Positions 27,287 to 37,253 of a DNA stretch of 64,000 nt are shown in pieces (positions within the stretch are counted from its first letter, which is position 1; every line of letters starts with the position of its first letter). The position numbers were made by a program, and so were the translations under genes. The stretch comes from an uncultured Burkholderiaceae bacterium (GTDB lineage Bacteria > Pseudomonadota > Gammaproteobacteria > Burkholderiales > Burkholderiaceae_B), in assembly GCA_934525625.1 (NCBI GenBank), contig CAKSZL010000002.1, positions 248,001 to 312,000 of the forward strand, read 5' to 3'. A model generated the notes under the pieces. It was not told where the DNA came from, searched no databases, and saw nothing but the letters and a program-made list of their open reading frames with translations.

Positions 27287-28513
27287 TCAACCCAGCGCGC
27301 GCAGACGCCGTATGGCTTCTTCCGTGTCGGCGGGCGAGCCGAAGGCGGTCAGGCGCACGTAGCCTTCGCCGGCGGCGCCGAAGCCGGCGCCGGGGGTGCA
27401 GACCAGGGCGGCCTGTTGCAGCAGGCGGTCGAAAAAGCCCCAGGAGTCGGTGTCGCCGGGCACGCCGACCCAGATATAGGGGGCGTTGACGCCGCCGTAG
27501 ACGTCCAGGCCCATGTCGCCGACGGCGTTGCGCAGCAGGGCGGCGTTGCGCTGGTAGCCGGCGATGACCTCGCGGATTTCGCTTCGGCCTTGCGGGGTAT
27601 AGATGGCTTGCGCGGCGCGTTGCACGATGTAAGGGCAGCCGTTGTATTTGGTGCTTTGGCGGCGGTTCCACAGCGCGTTCAGGCCGACTTTGCCGCCCTG
27701 GCCGTCGCCGATCTGCAGGGCCTTGGGCACCACGGTGTAGGCGCAGCGCAGGCCGGTGAAGCCCGCTGTTTTGGAGTAGCTGCGGAATTCCACCGCGACT
27801 TCCTGCGCGCCTTCCAGTTCGTAGATGCTGTGCGGCACGTCGGGGTCGGTGATGAAGGCTTCGTAGGCGGAGTCGTACAGAATGACGCAGCCTTCGCGCC
27901 GGGCGTAGTCCACCCAGGCTTGCAGCGCCGCGCGCGGCAGGACGGTGCCGGTGGGGTTGTTGGGGTAGCACAGGTAGATGACGTCGGGTCGCACCGAGGG
28001 GAAGTCGGGCACGAAACCGTTTTCCTTTACGCAGGGCAGGTAGACGATGCGGCTCCATTGCCTGCCTTGCTGTTCGCCCGAACGGCCGGCCATGACGTTG
28101 GAGTCCACGTACACCGGATAGACCGGGTCGGTGACGGCGATGATGCTGTCTTGCGAGAAGAGCTCCTGGAAGTTGCCCACGTCGGATTTCGCGCCGTCGC
28201 TGACGAAGACTTCGTCGGCGCCGAGGTTCACGCCGCGCGCGCGGTAGTCGTGCTCGACGATGGTTTCGCGCAGGAAGTCGTAGCCTTGCTCGGGGCCGTA
28301 GCCGTGAAAGCGCCCGGCGTCGGCCATGTCTTCCACGGCGTCGTGCAGGGCCTGGACGACGGCGGGCGCGAGCGGGCGCGTAACGTCGCCTATGCCCAGG
28401 CTGATGACGCGCTTGTCGGGGTTGGCCTGCTTGAATGCCGCGACTTTGCGGGCGATGTCGGCGAAGAGGTAATTGCTTTGCAGTTTGAGGAAGTTGCCGT
28501 TTGCGGTGCTCAT
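27287..28513 (-). CDS. dapL: LL-diaminopimelate aminotransferase
   Basis: A 408-residue fold-type I PLP aminotransferase. The N-terminus ([27 protein letters not shown]), [21 protein letters not shown] and the PLP lysine K248 in [11 protein letters not shown] match DapL. DapL converts tetrahydrodipicolinate directly to LL-diaminopimelate, bypassing the acylated intermediates of DapD/DapC/DapE. The neighbour dapF, which uses that product, supports the assignment. Another class I aminotransferase role cannot be fully excluded. Confidence 0.85.
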   Translation of the reverse strand: MSTANGNFLKLQSNYLFADIARKVAAFKQANPDKRVISLGIGDVTRPLAPAVVQALHDAVEDMADAGRFHGYGPEQGYDFLRETIVEHDYRARGVNLGADEVFVSDGAKSDVGNFQELFSQDSIIAVTDPVYPVYVDSNVMAGRSGEQQGRQWSRIVYLPCVKENGFVPDFPSVRPDVIYLCYPNNPTGTVLPRAALQAWVDYARREGCVILYDSAYEAFITDPDVPHSIYELEGAQEVAVEFRSYSKTAGFTGLRCAYTVVPKALQIGDGQGGKVGLNALWNRRQSTKYNGCPYIVQRAAQAIYTPQGRSEIREVIAGYQRNAALLRNAVGDMGLDVYGGVNAPYIWVGVPGDTDSWGFFDRLLQQAALVCTPGAGFGAAGEGYVRLTAFGSPADTEEAIRRLRALG

Positions 28514-28591
28514 GTTTTTGCTCTGCTGATGTTGTTTGGTGAATGCGCGGGAGGGCGGGCGCCGCCGCCAGCCTTGTCCCGTAGCGTCTTC

Positions 28592-29443
28592 TTATAGCGG
28601 GTAGCGGCCGTCGAAGACGGTGACGGCGCCGCCGCTCATGTAGACGTGGTTGCTGGCTTCGTCCCAGTGGATGTCCAGCGTACCGCCTTTGAGTTCGATT
28701 TCGACCCGGCGGTTGCTGCGGCCGTTCAGCACGCCAGCCACGGCCGCCGCGCAGGCGCCCGTGCCGCAGGCCAGGGTTTCGCCCGCGCCGCGTTCCCACA
28801 CCCGCATGCGCAGCTTGGCGCGTGAAACGACTTCGACGAATTCGGTGTTGCAGCGCTTGGGAAACAGCGGGTGGCGTTCGAAAGCCGGCCCGATGCGGGG
28901 CAGGTCCAGCTCGTCTATGTCTTCCAGGAAGACGACGGCGTGAGGGTTGCCCATGGAGACGGCGGTGACGCCATAGGTTTGCCCGCGCACTTCCACCGGG
29001 CGGCAGACGAAGCGGGGCGAATCGATTTCGGTGCTCATGGGGATGCGGGCGGGGGAGAGTTCGGGCTCGCCCATGTCGACGGTGGCGCCGCTTACCGCGC
29101 CGCTGGCGTCGAACAGCAACTGCACGATCTTGATGCCGGCCTGGGTTTCGACGTTGACGGTATCTTTGCCCACGATGCCGTGGTCGCGCACGTATTTGCC
29201 CACGCAGCGCACGGCGTTGCCGCACATTTCCGATTCCGAGCCGTCGGCGTTGAACATGCGCATGCGCACGTCGGCGGTTTGCGAGGGCAGGATGAGGACC
29301 AAGCCGTCCGAGCCGACGCCGAAATGGCGGTCGCTGATGCGGCGCGCCAGCGCGCCGGGGTCGGCTACAGGGGTTTCCAGGCCGTTGACGTAGACGTAGT
29401 CGTTGCCTATGCCCTGCATCTTGGTGAAGTGCAAGCTTGCCAC
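28592..29443 (-). CDS. dapF: diaminopimelate epimerase
   Basis: A 283-residue epimerase with both active-site cysteines, C74 in SEMCGNAVRC and C226 in LACGTGACAA. It converts LL- to meso-diaminopimelate for lysine and peptidoglycan. The start is a GTG preceded by AAGGAA. It is the first gene of a dapF-dapL pair separated by 78 bp. Confidence 0.95.
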   Translation of the reverse strand: MASLHFTKMQGIGNDYVYVNGLETPVADPGALARRISDRHFGVGSDGLVLILPSQTADVRMRMFNADGSESEMCGNAVRCVGKYVRDHGIVGKDTVNVETQAGIKIVQLLFDASGAVSGATVDMGEPELSPARIPMSTEIDSPRFVCRPVEVRGQTYGVTAVSMGNPHAVVFLEDIDELDLPRIGPAFERHPLFPKRCNTEFVEVVSRAKLRMRVWERGAGETLACGTGACAAAVAGVLNGRSNRRVEIELKGGTLDIHWDEASNHVYMSGGAVTVFDGRYPL

Positions 29444-29518
29444 GAGGATTCCTTTCTTCTTTCAGCGGGAGCCGTCCGGGAACGCCGGACGGTATCTTTT
29501 CCGTTTAATTTAAATTTA

Positions 29519-29538
29519 ATATATTGGATACAATATAT
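29519..29538. promoter_or_regulatory. 20-bp palindrome, operator-like
   Basis: ATATATTGGATACAATATAT has perfect eight-base arms around GATA, inside the most AT-rich stretch of this region. It sits between the divergent dapF and DUF2069 genes. The shape is that of a GntR- or LysR-type operator, but no regulator gene is adjacent. Confidence 0.5.
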
Positions 29539-29539
29539 C

Positions 29540-29635
29540 ATGGACAGAGCGAAAATGCTGCCAAGAAATGCAAATTCCCCGGAACCCGCCAAGACTGAAA
29601 AGAGGCGTCGCACAGCCTCGGGGAGGGCCGGGTAA
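29540..29635 (+). CDS. possible small ORF, 31 codons, unrecognised
   Basis: An ATG two bases after the palindrome opens a basic 31-residue frame (MDRAKMLPRN at the start) that ends ten bases before the DUF2069 start. No ribosome binding site is visible, because the palindrome occupies that position. It may be a gene remnant or leader, or chance. Confidence 0.2.
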   Translation: MDRAKMLPRNANSPEPAKTEKRRRTASGRAG

Positions 29636-29644
29636 GATAGCGGT

Positions 29645-30034
29645 ATGAACACAACCGTACTTTCCTCGTCTTTGCGTTGGGGCGCCGTCACGGCGCTGGT
29701 TTTGCTGATTGCGCTGTGCCTGGCCTGGGAGCTTTGGCTGGCGCCGTTGCGTCCTGGCGGCTCGTGGCTGGTGCTCAAGGCGCTGCCCTTGCTGCTGCCG
29801 TTGCGCGGCGTGCTCAAGGGCAGCCTGTACACCATGCAATGGGCGGCCATGCTGATCCTGCTGTATTTCATGGAAGGCGTGGTGCGCGCGTATTCCGACC
29901 CGTCGCCGATGTCGGCCTGGATGGGCGGGCTGGAAACCGTACTGGCGCTGGCGTTCTACCTGTGCGCCATCTTCTACGTGCGCCCGGCCAAGCGCGCCGC
30001 GCGCCAACGGGCCAAGACGGAGGGCGCATCATGA
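29645..30034 (+). CDS. DUF2069 small membrane protein
   Basis: A 129-residue protein with about four hydrophobic segments (ALVLLIALCLAWELWL, LVLKALPLLLPLRGVL, AAMLILLYFMEGVVRAY, LALAFYLCAIFYV) and a basic tail. The pattern matches the DUF2069 inner-membrane family of unknown function. The stop overlaps the SelO start as ATGA, so the two are coupled. Confidence 0.85.
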   Translation: MNTTVLSSSLRWGAVTALVLLIALCLAWELWLAPLRPGGSWLVLKALPLLLPLRGVLKGSLYTMQWAAMLILLYFMEGVVRAYSDPSPMSAWMGGLETVLALAFYLCAIFYVRPAKRAARQRAKTEGAS

Positions 30035-31563
30035 ATGCCGTTCTGCCCGGCGCGCCGGCGGTGGCCAACCGCTATGCCGGCCTGCCCGCAAACTTCTACA
30101 CCCGCCTGCCGCCCACGCCGCTGACGCGGCCGCGGCTGCTGCACGCCAACGAAGACGCCGCGCGCCTGCTGGGGGTGGACGTCCAGGCGCTGTTCCGGCC
30201 CGAGTGGGTGGAGGTGCTTTCCGGCGGCGCGGAGCTGCCCGGCGGCGTCAGCCTGGCGACGGTGTACAGCGGCCATCAATTCGGCGTCTGGGCCGGGCAA
30301 TTGGGCGATGGCAGGGCGCACTTGCTGGGCGAAATCGCCGGCCCGCGAGGCAATTGGGAGCTGCAACTGAAGGGCTCGGGCCTGACGCCGTATTCGCGCA
30401 TGGGCGACGGGCGCGCGGTGATACGCTCGTCGGTGCGCGAATACCTGGCCAGCGAGGCCATGCACGGCCTGGGCATTCCCACCACGCGCGCTTTGTCCAT
30501 CGTGGTGGCCGACGACCCGGTCTACCGCGAAACCGTGGAGCGCGCCGCCGTGGTGGCGCGCGTGGCGCCCAGTTTCATTCGTTTCGGCACCTTCGAGCAC
30601 TGGGCGCGCCAACCCCAGGCTTTGCAACAACTGTTCGACTTCACCGTGGACAATTACTTTCCCGAGCTGCGGGAGAGGAGCGGCGAGGGGGCTTCGCCCG
30701 CGCCGGTCGTACCCGCCGTGCTGACCCAGGTGCAGCGGGAGGCCTACAGCGGCCCGCAAGCCGTGGTGCAGCGTTTTCTGCACGAGGTTACCGCACGCAG
30801 CGCACGGCTGGTCGCGGCCTGGCAGACGGTGGGTTTCTGCCATGGGGTGATGAATACCGACAATATGTCGATTCTGGGCCTGACGCTGGATTACGGCCCC
30901 TACGGCTTCATGGACGGCTTTCGCATCAACCACGTGTGCAACCACACCGATACGCAAGGGCGCTACGCCTGGCACGTGCAGCCGGCGGTGGTGCACTGGA
31001 ATCTGTGCCGGCTGGCCGAGAGCCTGTTGCCGCTGGGCATGGAGGTCGAACAGGCGCAGCAGGTGCTGGGGCATTTCGAGAGCGAGTTTCTGGGGGCGTT
31101 CCGCGGCCGCTTGCAGGCCAAGCTGGGGCTCCCGGACTGGCGCGCCGACGACGACAAGCTGGTGGACGACTGGTGGCGGCTGCTGCACGACCAGCAGGCG
31201 GATTTCACGCTGTCGTTCCGTCGCCTGTCGCAGGCGCCGCATGCCGACGCCGGCTTTTTGTCGCTCTTCGCCGACGACGCCCCCGCCAGGGAATGGCTGG
31301 CGCGCTACCGCGAACGCGTGGGCGAGCAGGCCTGGAAAGACGCCGAGCGCCTGGCCGGCATGGATGCCGCCAACCCGCTGTACGTGCTGCGCAATTATCT
31401 GGCCGAGCAGGCCATCCGCGCGGCCGAACGCGACGAGGCGGGCGACATCGACGTCTTGATGCGTTTGCTGCGCGCGCCTTTCACCGAACAGCCCGGCGCC
31501 GAAGCCTATGCCCGGCCGGCCCCCGACTGGGCGCGCGAGTTGTCCGTCAGTTGTTCGTCTTGA
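30031..31563 (+). CDS. selO: protein adenylyltransferase SelO
   Basis: A 510-residue pseudokinase-fold protein (YdiU/UPF0061). Landmarks are YSGHQFGVWAGQLGDGRA, LKGSGLTPYSR, the FCHGVMNTDNMS loop and LDYGPYGFMD. SelO transfers AMP to protein side chains and is linked to redox stress. The C-terminus ends in CSS, with cysteine where many eukaryotic homologues have selenocysteine. The start ATGAATGCC overlaps the preceding stop. The longer open frame upstream is a shadow of the DUF2069 gene. Confidence 0.93.
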   Translation: MNAVLPGAPAVANRYAGLPANFYTRLPPTPLTRPRLLHANEDAARLLGVDVQALFRPEWVEVLSGGAELPGGVSLATVYSGHQFGVWAGQLGDGRAHLLGEIAGPRGNWELQLKGSGLTPYSRMGDGRAVIRSSVREYLASEAMHGLGIPTTRALSIVVADDPVYRETVERAAVVARVAPSFIRFGTFEHWARQPQALQQLFDFTVDNYFPELRERSGEGASPAPVVPAVLTQVQREAYSGPQAVVQRFLHEVTARSARLVAAWQTVGFCHGVMNTDNMSILGLTLDYGPYGFMDGFRINHVCNHTDTQGRYAWHVQPAVVHWNLCRLAESLLPLGMEVEQAQQVLGHFESEFLGAFRGRLQAKLGLPDWRADDDKLVDDWWRLLHDQQADFTLSFRRLSQAPHADAGFLSLFADDAPAREWLARYRERVGEQAWKDAERLAGMDAANPLYVLRNYLAEQAIRAAERDEAGDIDVLMRLLRAPFTEQPGAEAYARPAPDWARELSVSCSS

Positions 31564-31694
31564 GAACCTGTTCCTGATTTCCGCGGTAGCGGGTTCTGAG
31601 GCCGGGTTTGTTTCCTCGGGCGCGGCAGTGCCATAATTGCGTGTCGCCGGGCATCGGCGGTTTTTCCTGCTAACGGTTTTTCTTCTCATTTCCT

Positions 31695-32756
31695 ATGTCC
31701 GGCAATACCTTGGGTAAGCTTTTCTGTGTCAGCAATTTCGGCGAGTCGCACGGCCCGGCCATCGGCGCCGTGGTAGACGGCTGCCCGCCCGGCCTGCCGC
31801 TGGCCGAGACCGACATCCAGGCCGAACTCGACCGCCGCCGTCCGGGCACCTCGCGTCACGTGACGCAGCGCCAGGAGGCCGATCAGGTCGAGATATTGTC
31901 CGGCGTGTTCGAGGGCGTGACCACGGGCGCCCCCATTGCCTTGCTGATCCGCAACACCGACGCGCGCAGCAAAGACTATTCCAATATCGCCGACACCTTC
32001 CGCCCCGGCCATGCCGATTACGCTTACTGGAAGAAATACGGCGTGCGCGATCCGCGCGGCGGGGGCCGTTCGTCGGCGCGCCTGACAGCGCCCACGGTGG
32101 CCGCCGGCGCCATCGCGCGCAAGTGGCTGCGCAACGAATACGGCATCGTCGTGCGCGGCTACATGAGCCAGCTCGGGCCCATAGAAATTCCGTTTGAATC
32201 CTGGGAAGACGTGCCCAATAATCCCTTCTACGCGCCCAACGCCGGCGTGGTGCCGCGCCTGGAAGACTACATGGATCAACTGCGCCGCGAGGGCGACTCC
32301 ATCGGCGCGCGCATCGAGGTCGTGGCCGAGGGTGTGCCCGCCGGCTGGGGCGAGCCCATATACGACAGGCTGGACGCCGACATCGCCCACGCCATGATGG
32401 GCCTGAATGCGGTCAAGGGCGTTTCCATCGGCGCGGGCTTTGGCTGCGTCACGCAAAAGGGCTCCGAACACGGCGACGAAATCACGCCCGACGGCTTCCT
32501 GAGCAATAACGCGGGCGGCGTGCTGGGCGGCATTTCGTCGGGCCAGGCGGTTACCGTTTCGCTGGCGATCAAGCCCACTTCCAGCATCCGCGTCGAGCGC
32601 CGTTCCGTCGACCGCCAGGGCCAGCCCACGGTGGTGCAGACGCTGGGGCGCCATGACCCTTGCGTGGGCATACGCGCCACGCCCATCGCCGAAGCCTTGC
32701 TGGCCATCGTGCTGATGGATCACGCGCTGCGCCACAGGGGGCAGACGGGCCGCTGA
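31695..32756 (+). CDS. aroC: chorismate synthase
   Basis: A 353-residue enzyme with the family signatures [57 protein letters not shown] (split here only for description) and [10 protein letters not shown]. It converts EPSP to chorismate using reduced FMN, the last common step of aromatic amino acid synthesis. Length is normal. It begins about 130 bp after selO and is followed 12 bp later by the peptidase gene, so the two may be co-transcribed. Confidence 0.95.
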   Translation: MSGNTLGKLFCVSNFGESHGPAIGAVVDGCPPGLPLAETDIQAELDRRRPGTSRHVTQRQEADQVEILSGVFEGVTTGAPIALLIRNTDARSKDYSNIADTFRPGHADYAYWKKYGVRDPRGGGRSSARLTAPTVAAGAIARKWLRNEYGIVVRGYMSQLGPIEIPFESWEDVPNNPFYAPNAGVVPRLEDYMDQLRREGDSIGARIEVVAEGVPAGWGEPIYDRLDADIAHAMMGLNAVKGVSIGAGFGCVTQKGSEHGDEITPDGFLSNNAGGVLGGISSGQAVTVSLAIKPTSSIRVERRSVDRQGQPTVVQTLGRHDPCVGIRATPIAEALLAIVLMDHALRHRGQTGR

Positions 32757-32768
32757 CGAGCACAGCAT

Positions 32769-33647
32769 ATGAATACGACGAACAACAGCGCTTCGCCTCG
32801 CCGGCGCGCCGGCTTCCGCACCGCATTTCGCGCCAAGGCCGCATGCCTGCTGGGCGCGGCCAGCCTGGCATGGCTGGCCGGCTGCGCGCCCATGCACACC
32901 ACGCAAAGCGGCGCCGTCGGCATCAATCGCACGCAATACATGTCCAGCCTGGTGCCCGAGCAGCAATTGCAGGCCGAGGCCGCCAGCCAATATACTCAGT
33001 TGATCCAGCAGGCGCGTGCGCAAAAGGCCTTGAACCCTTCGGCGGCCCAGACCCGGCGCGTGCGCAACATCAGCCAGCGCCTGATCCGGCAGGTGGGCGT
33101 GTTCCGCCCCGATGCGGCCAACTGGAAGTGGGAAGTCAACGTCCTGCAATCGAAGGAAGTCAACGCTTGGTGCATGCCGGGCGGCAAGATCGCCGTCTAC
33201 AGCGGCCTGATCCAGCAGCTCAAGGCCACCGACGACGAACTGGCGGCCGTCATCGGCCACGAAATCGCCCACGCCTTGCGTGAACATGCGCGCGAGCGCG
33301 TGTCGCAGCAGATGGCCACCGGCGTGGGGCTGAGCATCCTGGCCGCCGTCACCGGTAGCCAGGCTACCACCGACCTGGGAGGCAAGCTGTCGGAGGTGAT
33401 GTTCACCTTGCCCAACAGCCGCACCCACGAAACCGAGGCCGACCTGATGGGTGTGGAACTGGCCGCGCGCGCGGGCTACGACCCGAGAGCGGCCGTGACG
33501 CTGTGGCGGAAGATGGCCGCGCTGGGCGGGGGCGGGCAGCCGGAATTCCTTTCCACCCACCCGTCGGCCTCCACGCGCATTGCCGAGTTGGAGCGCATCG
33601 CCGAGCAGATGATGCCTCTGTACCGCCAGGCGGGCGGCAAGCGCTGA
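32769..33647 (+). CDS. M48-family zinc metallopeptidase lipoprotein
   Basis: A 292-residue protein with a long basic N-terminus, a hydrophobic signal segment (about 25-38) and a lipobox LAGC with C39 as the lipidated residue. The peptidase domain has HEIAH at 164-168 and the third ligand in HETEADLMG. It resembles periplasmic lipoprotein proteases LoiP/YcaL, which degrade misassembled outer-membrane proteins. The domain is intact. Confidence 0.88.
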   Translation: MNTTNNSASPRRRAGFRTAFRAKAACLLGAASLAWLAGCAPMHTTQSGAVGINRTQYMSSLVPEQQLQAEAASQYTQLIQQARAQKALNPSAAQTRRVRNISQRLIRQVGVFRPDAANWKWEVNVLQSKEVNAWCMPGGKIAVYSGLIQQLKATDDELAAVIGHEIAHALREHARERVSQQMATGVGLSILAAVTGSQATTDLGGKLSEVMFTLPNSRTHETEADLMGVELAARAGYDPRAAVTLWRKMAALGGGGQPEFLSTHPSASTRIAELERIAEQMMPLYRQAGGKR

Positions 33648-33688
33648 GCGGCAGCTTGAACTGCCTCGCGGGCGGCAAACAGGTAGTC

Positions 33689-33729
33689 TTTATACCAGTA
33701 TAAATAGTCTTCTTGTACTAGCTTACAAG
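33689..33729. promoter_or_regulatory. two inverted repeats in the leuC leader
   Basis: A 16-bp palindrome TTTATACCAGTATAAA (33689-33704) and a second repeat CTTGTA-N6-TACAAG (33712-33729) lie about 90-130 bp before the leuC start in an AT-rich patch. They could bind a LysR-type leucine regulator or overlap the promoter. No regulator gene is adjacent. Confidence 0.45.
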
Positions 33730-33816
33730 CGGATCAATAATACGTACATGGCCGGCTCGGCAAGCACCGGGCCGGCGTTTCCCGATTCTTATCCCTTACA
33801 CGAAGCGAGTACCGAG

Positions 33817-35217
33817 ATGGCCCAGACCCTTTACGACAAGCTGTGGGAAGCCCATATCGTCGACCAGGAGCCCGACGGCACCTGTTTGATCTACATCGAC
33901 CGCCACCTGTTGCACGAGGTGACGAGCCCGCAGGCCTTCGAAGGCCTGACGCTGGCCAACCGCAAGCCCTGGCGCATTTCGGCCAACCTGGCCGTGGCCG
34001 ACCACAACGTGCCCACCACCGACCGCAGCCAGGGCATAGACGACCCCATCTCGCGCCTGCAAGTGGATACCCTGGACGAAAATTGCGAAACCTTCGGCAT
34101 TACCGAATTTCGCATGAACGACATGCGCCAAGGCATCGTGCACGTGATCGGGCCGGAGCAGGGCGCGACCTTGCCCGGCATGACGGTGGTGTGCGGCGAC
34201 TCGCATACCAGCACGCACGGCGCGGTGGCGGCGCTGGCTTTCGGCATCGGCACCTCCGAAGTCGAGCACACGCTGGCCACGCAGACGCTGCTGATGAAGA
34301 AAAGCAAAAGCATGCTGGTGAAGGTGGAAGGCAAGATGCCCGCCGGCTGTACCGCCAAAGACCTCGTCCTGTACGTGATCGGCAAGATCGGCACGGCGGG
34401 CGGCACGGGCTACGCCATCGAATTCGGCGGCTCGGCCGTGCGCGAGCTCTCCATCGAAGGCCGCATGACGGTGTGCAACATGGCTATCGAGGCCGGTGCG
34501 CGTTCGGGCATGGTGGCCGTGGACGACAAGACCATCGAATACTTCCGCGGCCGTCCCTACGCGCCGCAGGGCGAAGCCTGGGACCAGGCCGTGGCCTACT
34601 GGAAGACGCTGCACAGCGACGAAGGCGCGCAATTCGACCGCGTGGTCGAGCTGGACGCCGCCGACATCGTGCCGCAGCTGACCTGGGGCACGTCGCCCGA
34701 AATGGTGCTGCCGGTAACCGCCAAGGTGCCCGATCCCGCGGGCGAGAGCGATCCCGTCAAGCGCAGCGGCATGGAGCGCGCGCTGGAATACATGGGCTTG
34801 CAGGCCAACATGCCGCTGACCGACATCCAGATCGACAAGGTCTTCATCGGTTCGTGCACCAATTCGCGCATCGAGGACATCCGCGCCGCCGCCGAAGTGG
34901 CCAAGGGCCGCAAAGTGGCGCCCAACGTCAAGCTGGCCATGGTGGTGCCGGGCTCGGGTCTGGTCAAGCAGCAGGCCGAGAAAGAAGGCCTGGACAAAAT
35001 CCTGGTGGAAGCCGGCTTCGAATGGCGCGAACCGGGCTGTTCCATGTGCCTGGCCATGAACGCCGACCGCCTGGAGCCGGGCGAGCGCTGCGCCTCGACC
35101 TCGAACCGCAACTTCGAGGGCCGCCAAGGGCAGGGCGGACGTACGCATCTGGTCAGCCCCGCCATGGCCGCCGCCGCCGCCATCGCCGGCCACTTCGTCG
35201 ACATCCGCAATTTCTAA
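33817..35217 (+). CDS. leuC: 3-isopropylmalate dehydratase large subunit
   Basis: A 466-residue aconitase-family subunit starting [15 protein letters not shown]. Cysteines for the 4Fe-4S cluster appear in [13 protein letters not shown] FIGSCTNSR and in [11 protein letters not shown]. With LeuD it isomerises 2-isopropylmalate to 3-isopropylmalate in leucine synthesis. The frame is open 23 codons further upstream, but the conserved start is the one given. Ten bases separate it from leuD. Confidence 0.95.
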   Translation: MAQTLYDKLWEAHIVDQEPDGTCLIYIDRHLLHEVTSPQAFEGLTLANRKPWRISANLAVADHNVPTTDRSQGIDDPISRLQVDTLDENCETFGITEFRMNDMRQGIVHVIGPEQGATLPGMTVVCGDSHTSTHGAVAALAFGIGTSEVEHTLATQTLLMKKSKSMLVKVEGKMPAGCTAKDLVLYVIGKIGTAGGTGYAIEFGGSAVRELSIEGRMTVCNMAIEAGARSGMVAVDDKTIEYFRGRPYAPQGEAWDQAVAYWKTLHSDEGAQFDRVVELDAADIVPQLTWGTSPEMVLPVTAKVPDPAGESDPVKRSGMERALEYMGLQANMPLTDIQIDKVFIGSCTNSRIEDIRAAAEVAKGRKVAPNVKLAMVVPGSGLVKQQAEKEGLDKILVEAGFEWREPGCSMCLAMNADRLEPGERCASTSNRNFEGRQGQGGRTHLVSPAMAAAAAIAGHFVDIRNF

Positions 35218-35227
35218 GGAGTTCATC

Positions 35228-35875
35228 ATGCAGGCATTTACCACGCACAAGGGGCTGGTGGCTCCGCTGGACCGCGAAAACGTCGATACCGACCTCATCA
35301 TCCCCAAGCAGTTCCTGAAGTCGATCAAGCGCACCGGCTTCGGCCCCAACCTGTTCGACGAACTGCGCTACCTGGATCACGGCGAACCCGGCATGGACAA
35401 CAGCAAGCGCCCGCTGAACCCGGATTTCTCGCTGAACCAGCCGCGCTACCAGGGCGCCAGCATCCTGCTGGCCCGCAAGAACTTCGGCTGCGGCTCCAGC
35501 CGCGAACACGCGCCCTGGGCCTTGATGCAATACGGCTTTCGCGCGATCATCGCGCCGTCGTACGCCGATATTTTCTTCAACAACAGCTTCAAGAACGGCC
35601 TGCTGCCCATCATCCTGCCCGAGCAGACGGTGGCGCAACTGTTCGAAGAGCTGTACGCGCAGGAAGGCTACAGCCTGACGATAGACTTGGCCGCGCAGCA
35701 GGTGCTCACGCCCTCGGGCCAGACCCACGCCTTCGAGATCGACGAGTTCCGCAAGCACAGCCTGCTGAACGGCCTGGACGAAATCGCCACGACGCTGCAA
35801 AAGTCGGACAAGATCCGCGCTTTCGAGCAGCAGCGCTTGGCGCGCCATCCCTGGCTGGCCTCCGGCCGCACTTGA
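35228..35875 (+). CDS. leuD: 3-isopropylmalate dehydratase small subunit
   Basis: A 215-residue swivelling-domain subunit with [39 protein letters not shown] and the [11 protein letters not shown] region. It completes the LeuCD isomerase. GGAG precedes the ATG. The next 210 bp to leuB contain hairpin repeat copy D. Confidence 0.95.
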   Translation: MQAFTTHKGLVAPLDRENVDTDLIIPKQFLKSIKRTGFGPNLFDELRYLDHGEPGMDNSKRPLNPDFSLNQPRYQGASILLARKNFGCGSSREHAPWALMQYGFRAIIAPSYADIFFNNSFKNGLLPIILPEQTVAQLFEELYAQEGYSLTIDLAAQQVLTPSGQTHAFEIDEFRKHSLLNGLDEIATTLQKSDKIRAFEQQRLARHPWLASGRT

Positions 35876-35901
35876 TCCACGCTCAAGAGCCAACGTCCAA
35901 T

Positions 35902-36023
35902 CCGCTGTTGTATGCTGCCGGTCAGGCACCTTGGAGGGAGGGAAGCCCGCGTAGCGGGCCGAGGGCGCCTGCTGGCGCGCCCGGGCCGAGCGAGCGGGCC
36001 TGACCGGCAGCATACGGCAGCGG
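35902..36023. repeat. hairpin repeat element, copy D
   Basis: Arms of 26 bp at 35902-35927 and 35998-36023 pair throughout in plus-strand RNA, two positions being U-G. The 70-bp interior has the sub-hairpin CCCGC-GTA-GCGGG and, in reverse orientation, the GC-rich core of copy C. It lies inside the leu operon between leuD and leuB and would fold in the shared mRNA. Confidence 0.8.
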
Positions 36024-36085
36024 GCGGGTTAGCAAGACATCGGCTTTTCATCAACTCATACCCCATCTATAAAGAGTACCCAAAC

Positions 36086-37159
36086 ATGCATCAAATCGCA
36101 GTTTTGCCCGGTGACGGCATCGGCCCCGAAATCACCGAACAAGCCGTGCGCGTGCTGACCGCGCTGGATTTGCCGCTGGAGCTTAAAACCCAGCCCGTGG
36201 GCGGCGCCGCCTATGCGGCTTCCGGCCACCCGCTGCCCGAGGCCACGCTGCAACTGGCCAAGCAGTCGCGCGCCATCCTGTTCGGCGCCGTGGGCGACTG
36301 GAAATACGATAAGCTGGAGCGCCACCTGCGCCCCGAACAGGCCATCCTGGGCCTGCGCAAGGCGCTTGGGCTGTTCGCCAACCTGCGTCCGGCCATTCTG
36401 TACCCGCAACTGGCCAATGCCTCGTCGCTCAAACCGGAAGTCGTGGCCGGCCTGGACATTCTCATCGTGCGCGAACTGACCGGCGACATCTATTTCGGCC
36501 AGCCGCGCGGCGTGCGCACCGTGGAAGACGGCCCATTCAAGGGCGACCGCCAGGGCTTCGACACCATGCACTACGCCGAAACCGAAGTGCGCCGCATCGC
36601 CCACATCGCCTTCCAGGCGGCGCGCAAGCGCGGCAAGAAGCTGTGCAGCGTCGATAAATCCAACGTGCTGGAAACCTCGCAGTTCTGGCGCGATGTGATG
36701 ATCACGGTGGCGGCGGAATACCCCGACGTCGAGCTGTCGCACATGTACATCGACAACGCCGCCATGCAACTGGTGCGCGCGCCCAAGGAATTCGACGTGG
36801 TCGTCACCGGCAACCTGTTCGGCGATATCCTGTCGGACGAAGCCGCCATGCTGACGGGCTCCATCGGCATGCTGCCTTCGGCCTCGCTGAACGAATCGGG
36901 CCAGGGTCTGTACGAACCCAGCCATGGGTCGGCGCCCGACATCGCCGGCCAGAACATCGCCAACCCGCTGGCCACCATTCTGTCGGCCGCGATGCTGCTG
37001 CGCTATTCGCTGGACGAAGCCGCCCAGGCCGACCGCATCGAGGCCGCCGTGCAGAGCGTGCTGGAGCAGGGCTTGCGCACCGCCGACATCCACGAGCTCG
37101 GCATGACGCGGGTTTCCACGTCGGAAATGGGCGACGCCGTGTTGAAGGCGCTAAAATAG
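36086..37159 (+). CDS. leuB: 3-isopropylmalate dehydrogenase
   Basis: A 357-residue NAD-dependent decarboxylating dehydrogenase: [67 protein letters not shown] and [12 protein letters not shown]. It makes the direct precursor of leucine. The frame is open upstream through the hairpin element, but the conserved start [11 protein letters not shown] is used. It follows leuCD and precedes asd. Confidence 0.96.
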   Translation: MHQIAVLPGDGIGPEITEQAVRVLTALDLPLELKTQPVGGAAYAASGHPLPEATLQLAKQSRAILFGAVGDWKYDKLERHLRPEQAILGLRKALGLFANLRPAILYPQLANASSLKPEVVAGLDILIVRELTGDIYFGQPRGVRTVEDGPFKGDRQGFDTMHYAETEVRRIAHIAFQAARKRGKKLCSVDKSNVLETSQFWRDVMITVAAEYPDVELSHMYIDNAAMQLVRAPKEFDVVVTGNLFGDILSDEAAMLTGSIGMLPSASLNESGQGLYEPSHGSAPDIAGQNIANPLATILSAAMLLRYSLDEAAQADRIEAAVQSVLEQGLRTADIHELGMTRVSTSEMGDAVLKALK

Positions 37160-37253
37160 AAAGATAAAAGGGCTTTGGAACCTCTTCACGATCTCTGAAC
37201 AGGCTCTTTGCGCTTTTTACCTTCATTCGACTCGACAACAGAGACTTTCAATT

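Noticed and set aside
25715-28597. 960-codon open frame on the plus strand
   Set aside because: It runs antisense across yihY, the intergenic hairpin, dapL and part of dapF. Such long frames are common opposite GC-rich genes; the translation is rich in His, Gln, Gly and Arg without domains.
27162-29225. 687-codon open frame on the minus strand
   Set aside because: Same strand but different frame from dapL and dapF, extremely Arg-rich, no recognisable motif, and both real genes have clear catalytic residues in their own frame.
31564-31694. Structured RNA between selO and aroC
   Set aside because: AGAACC and GGTTCT can pair, but the stem is short and interrupted and there is no T tract; too weak to call.
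33796-35349. 517-codon antisense frame opposite leuC/leuD
   Set aside because: Shadow of leuC; no domain and no ribosome binding site.
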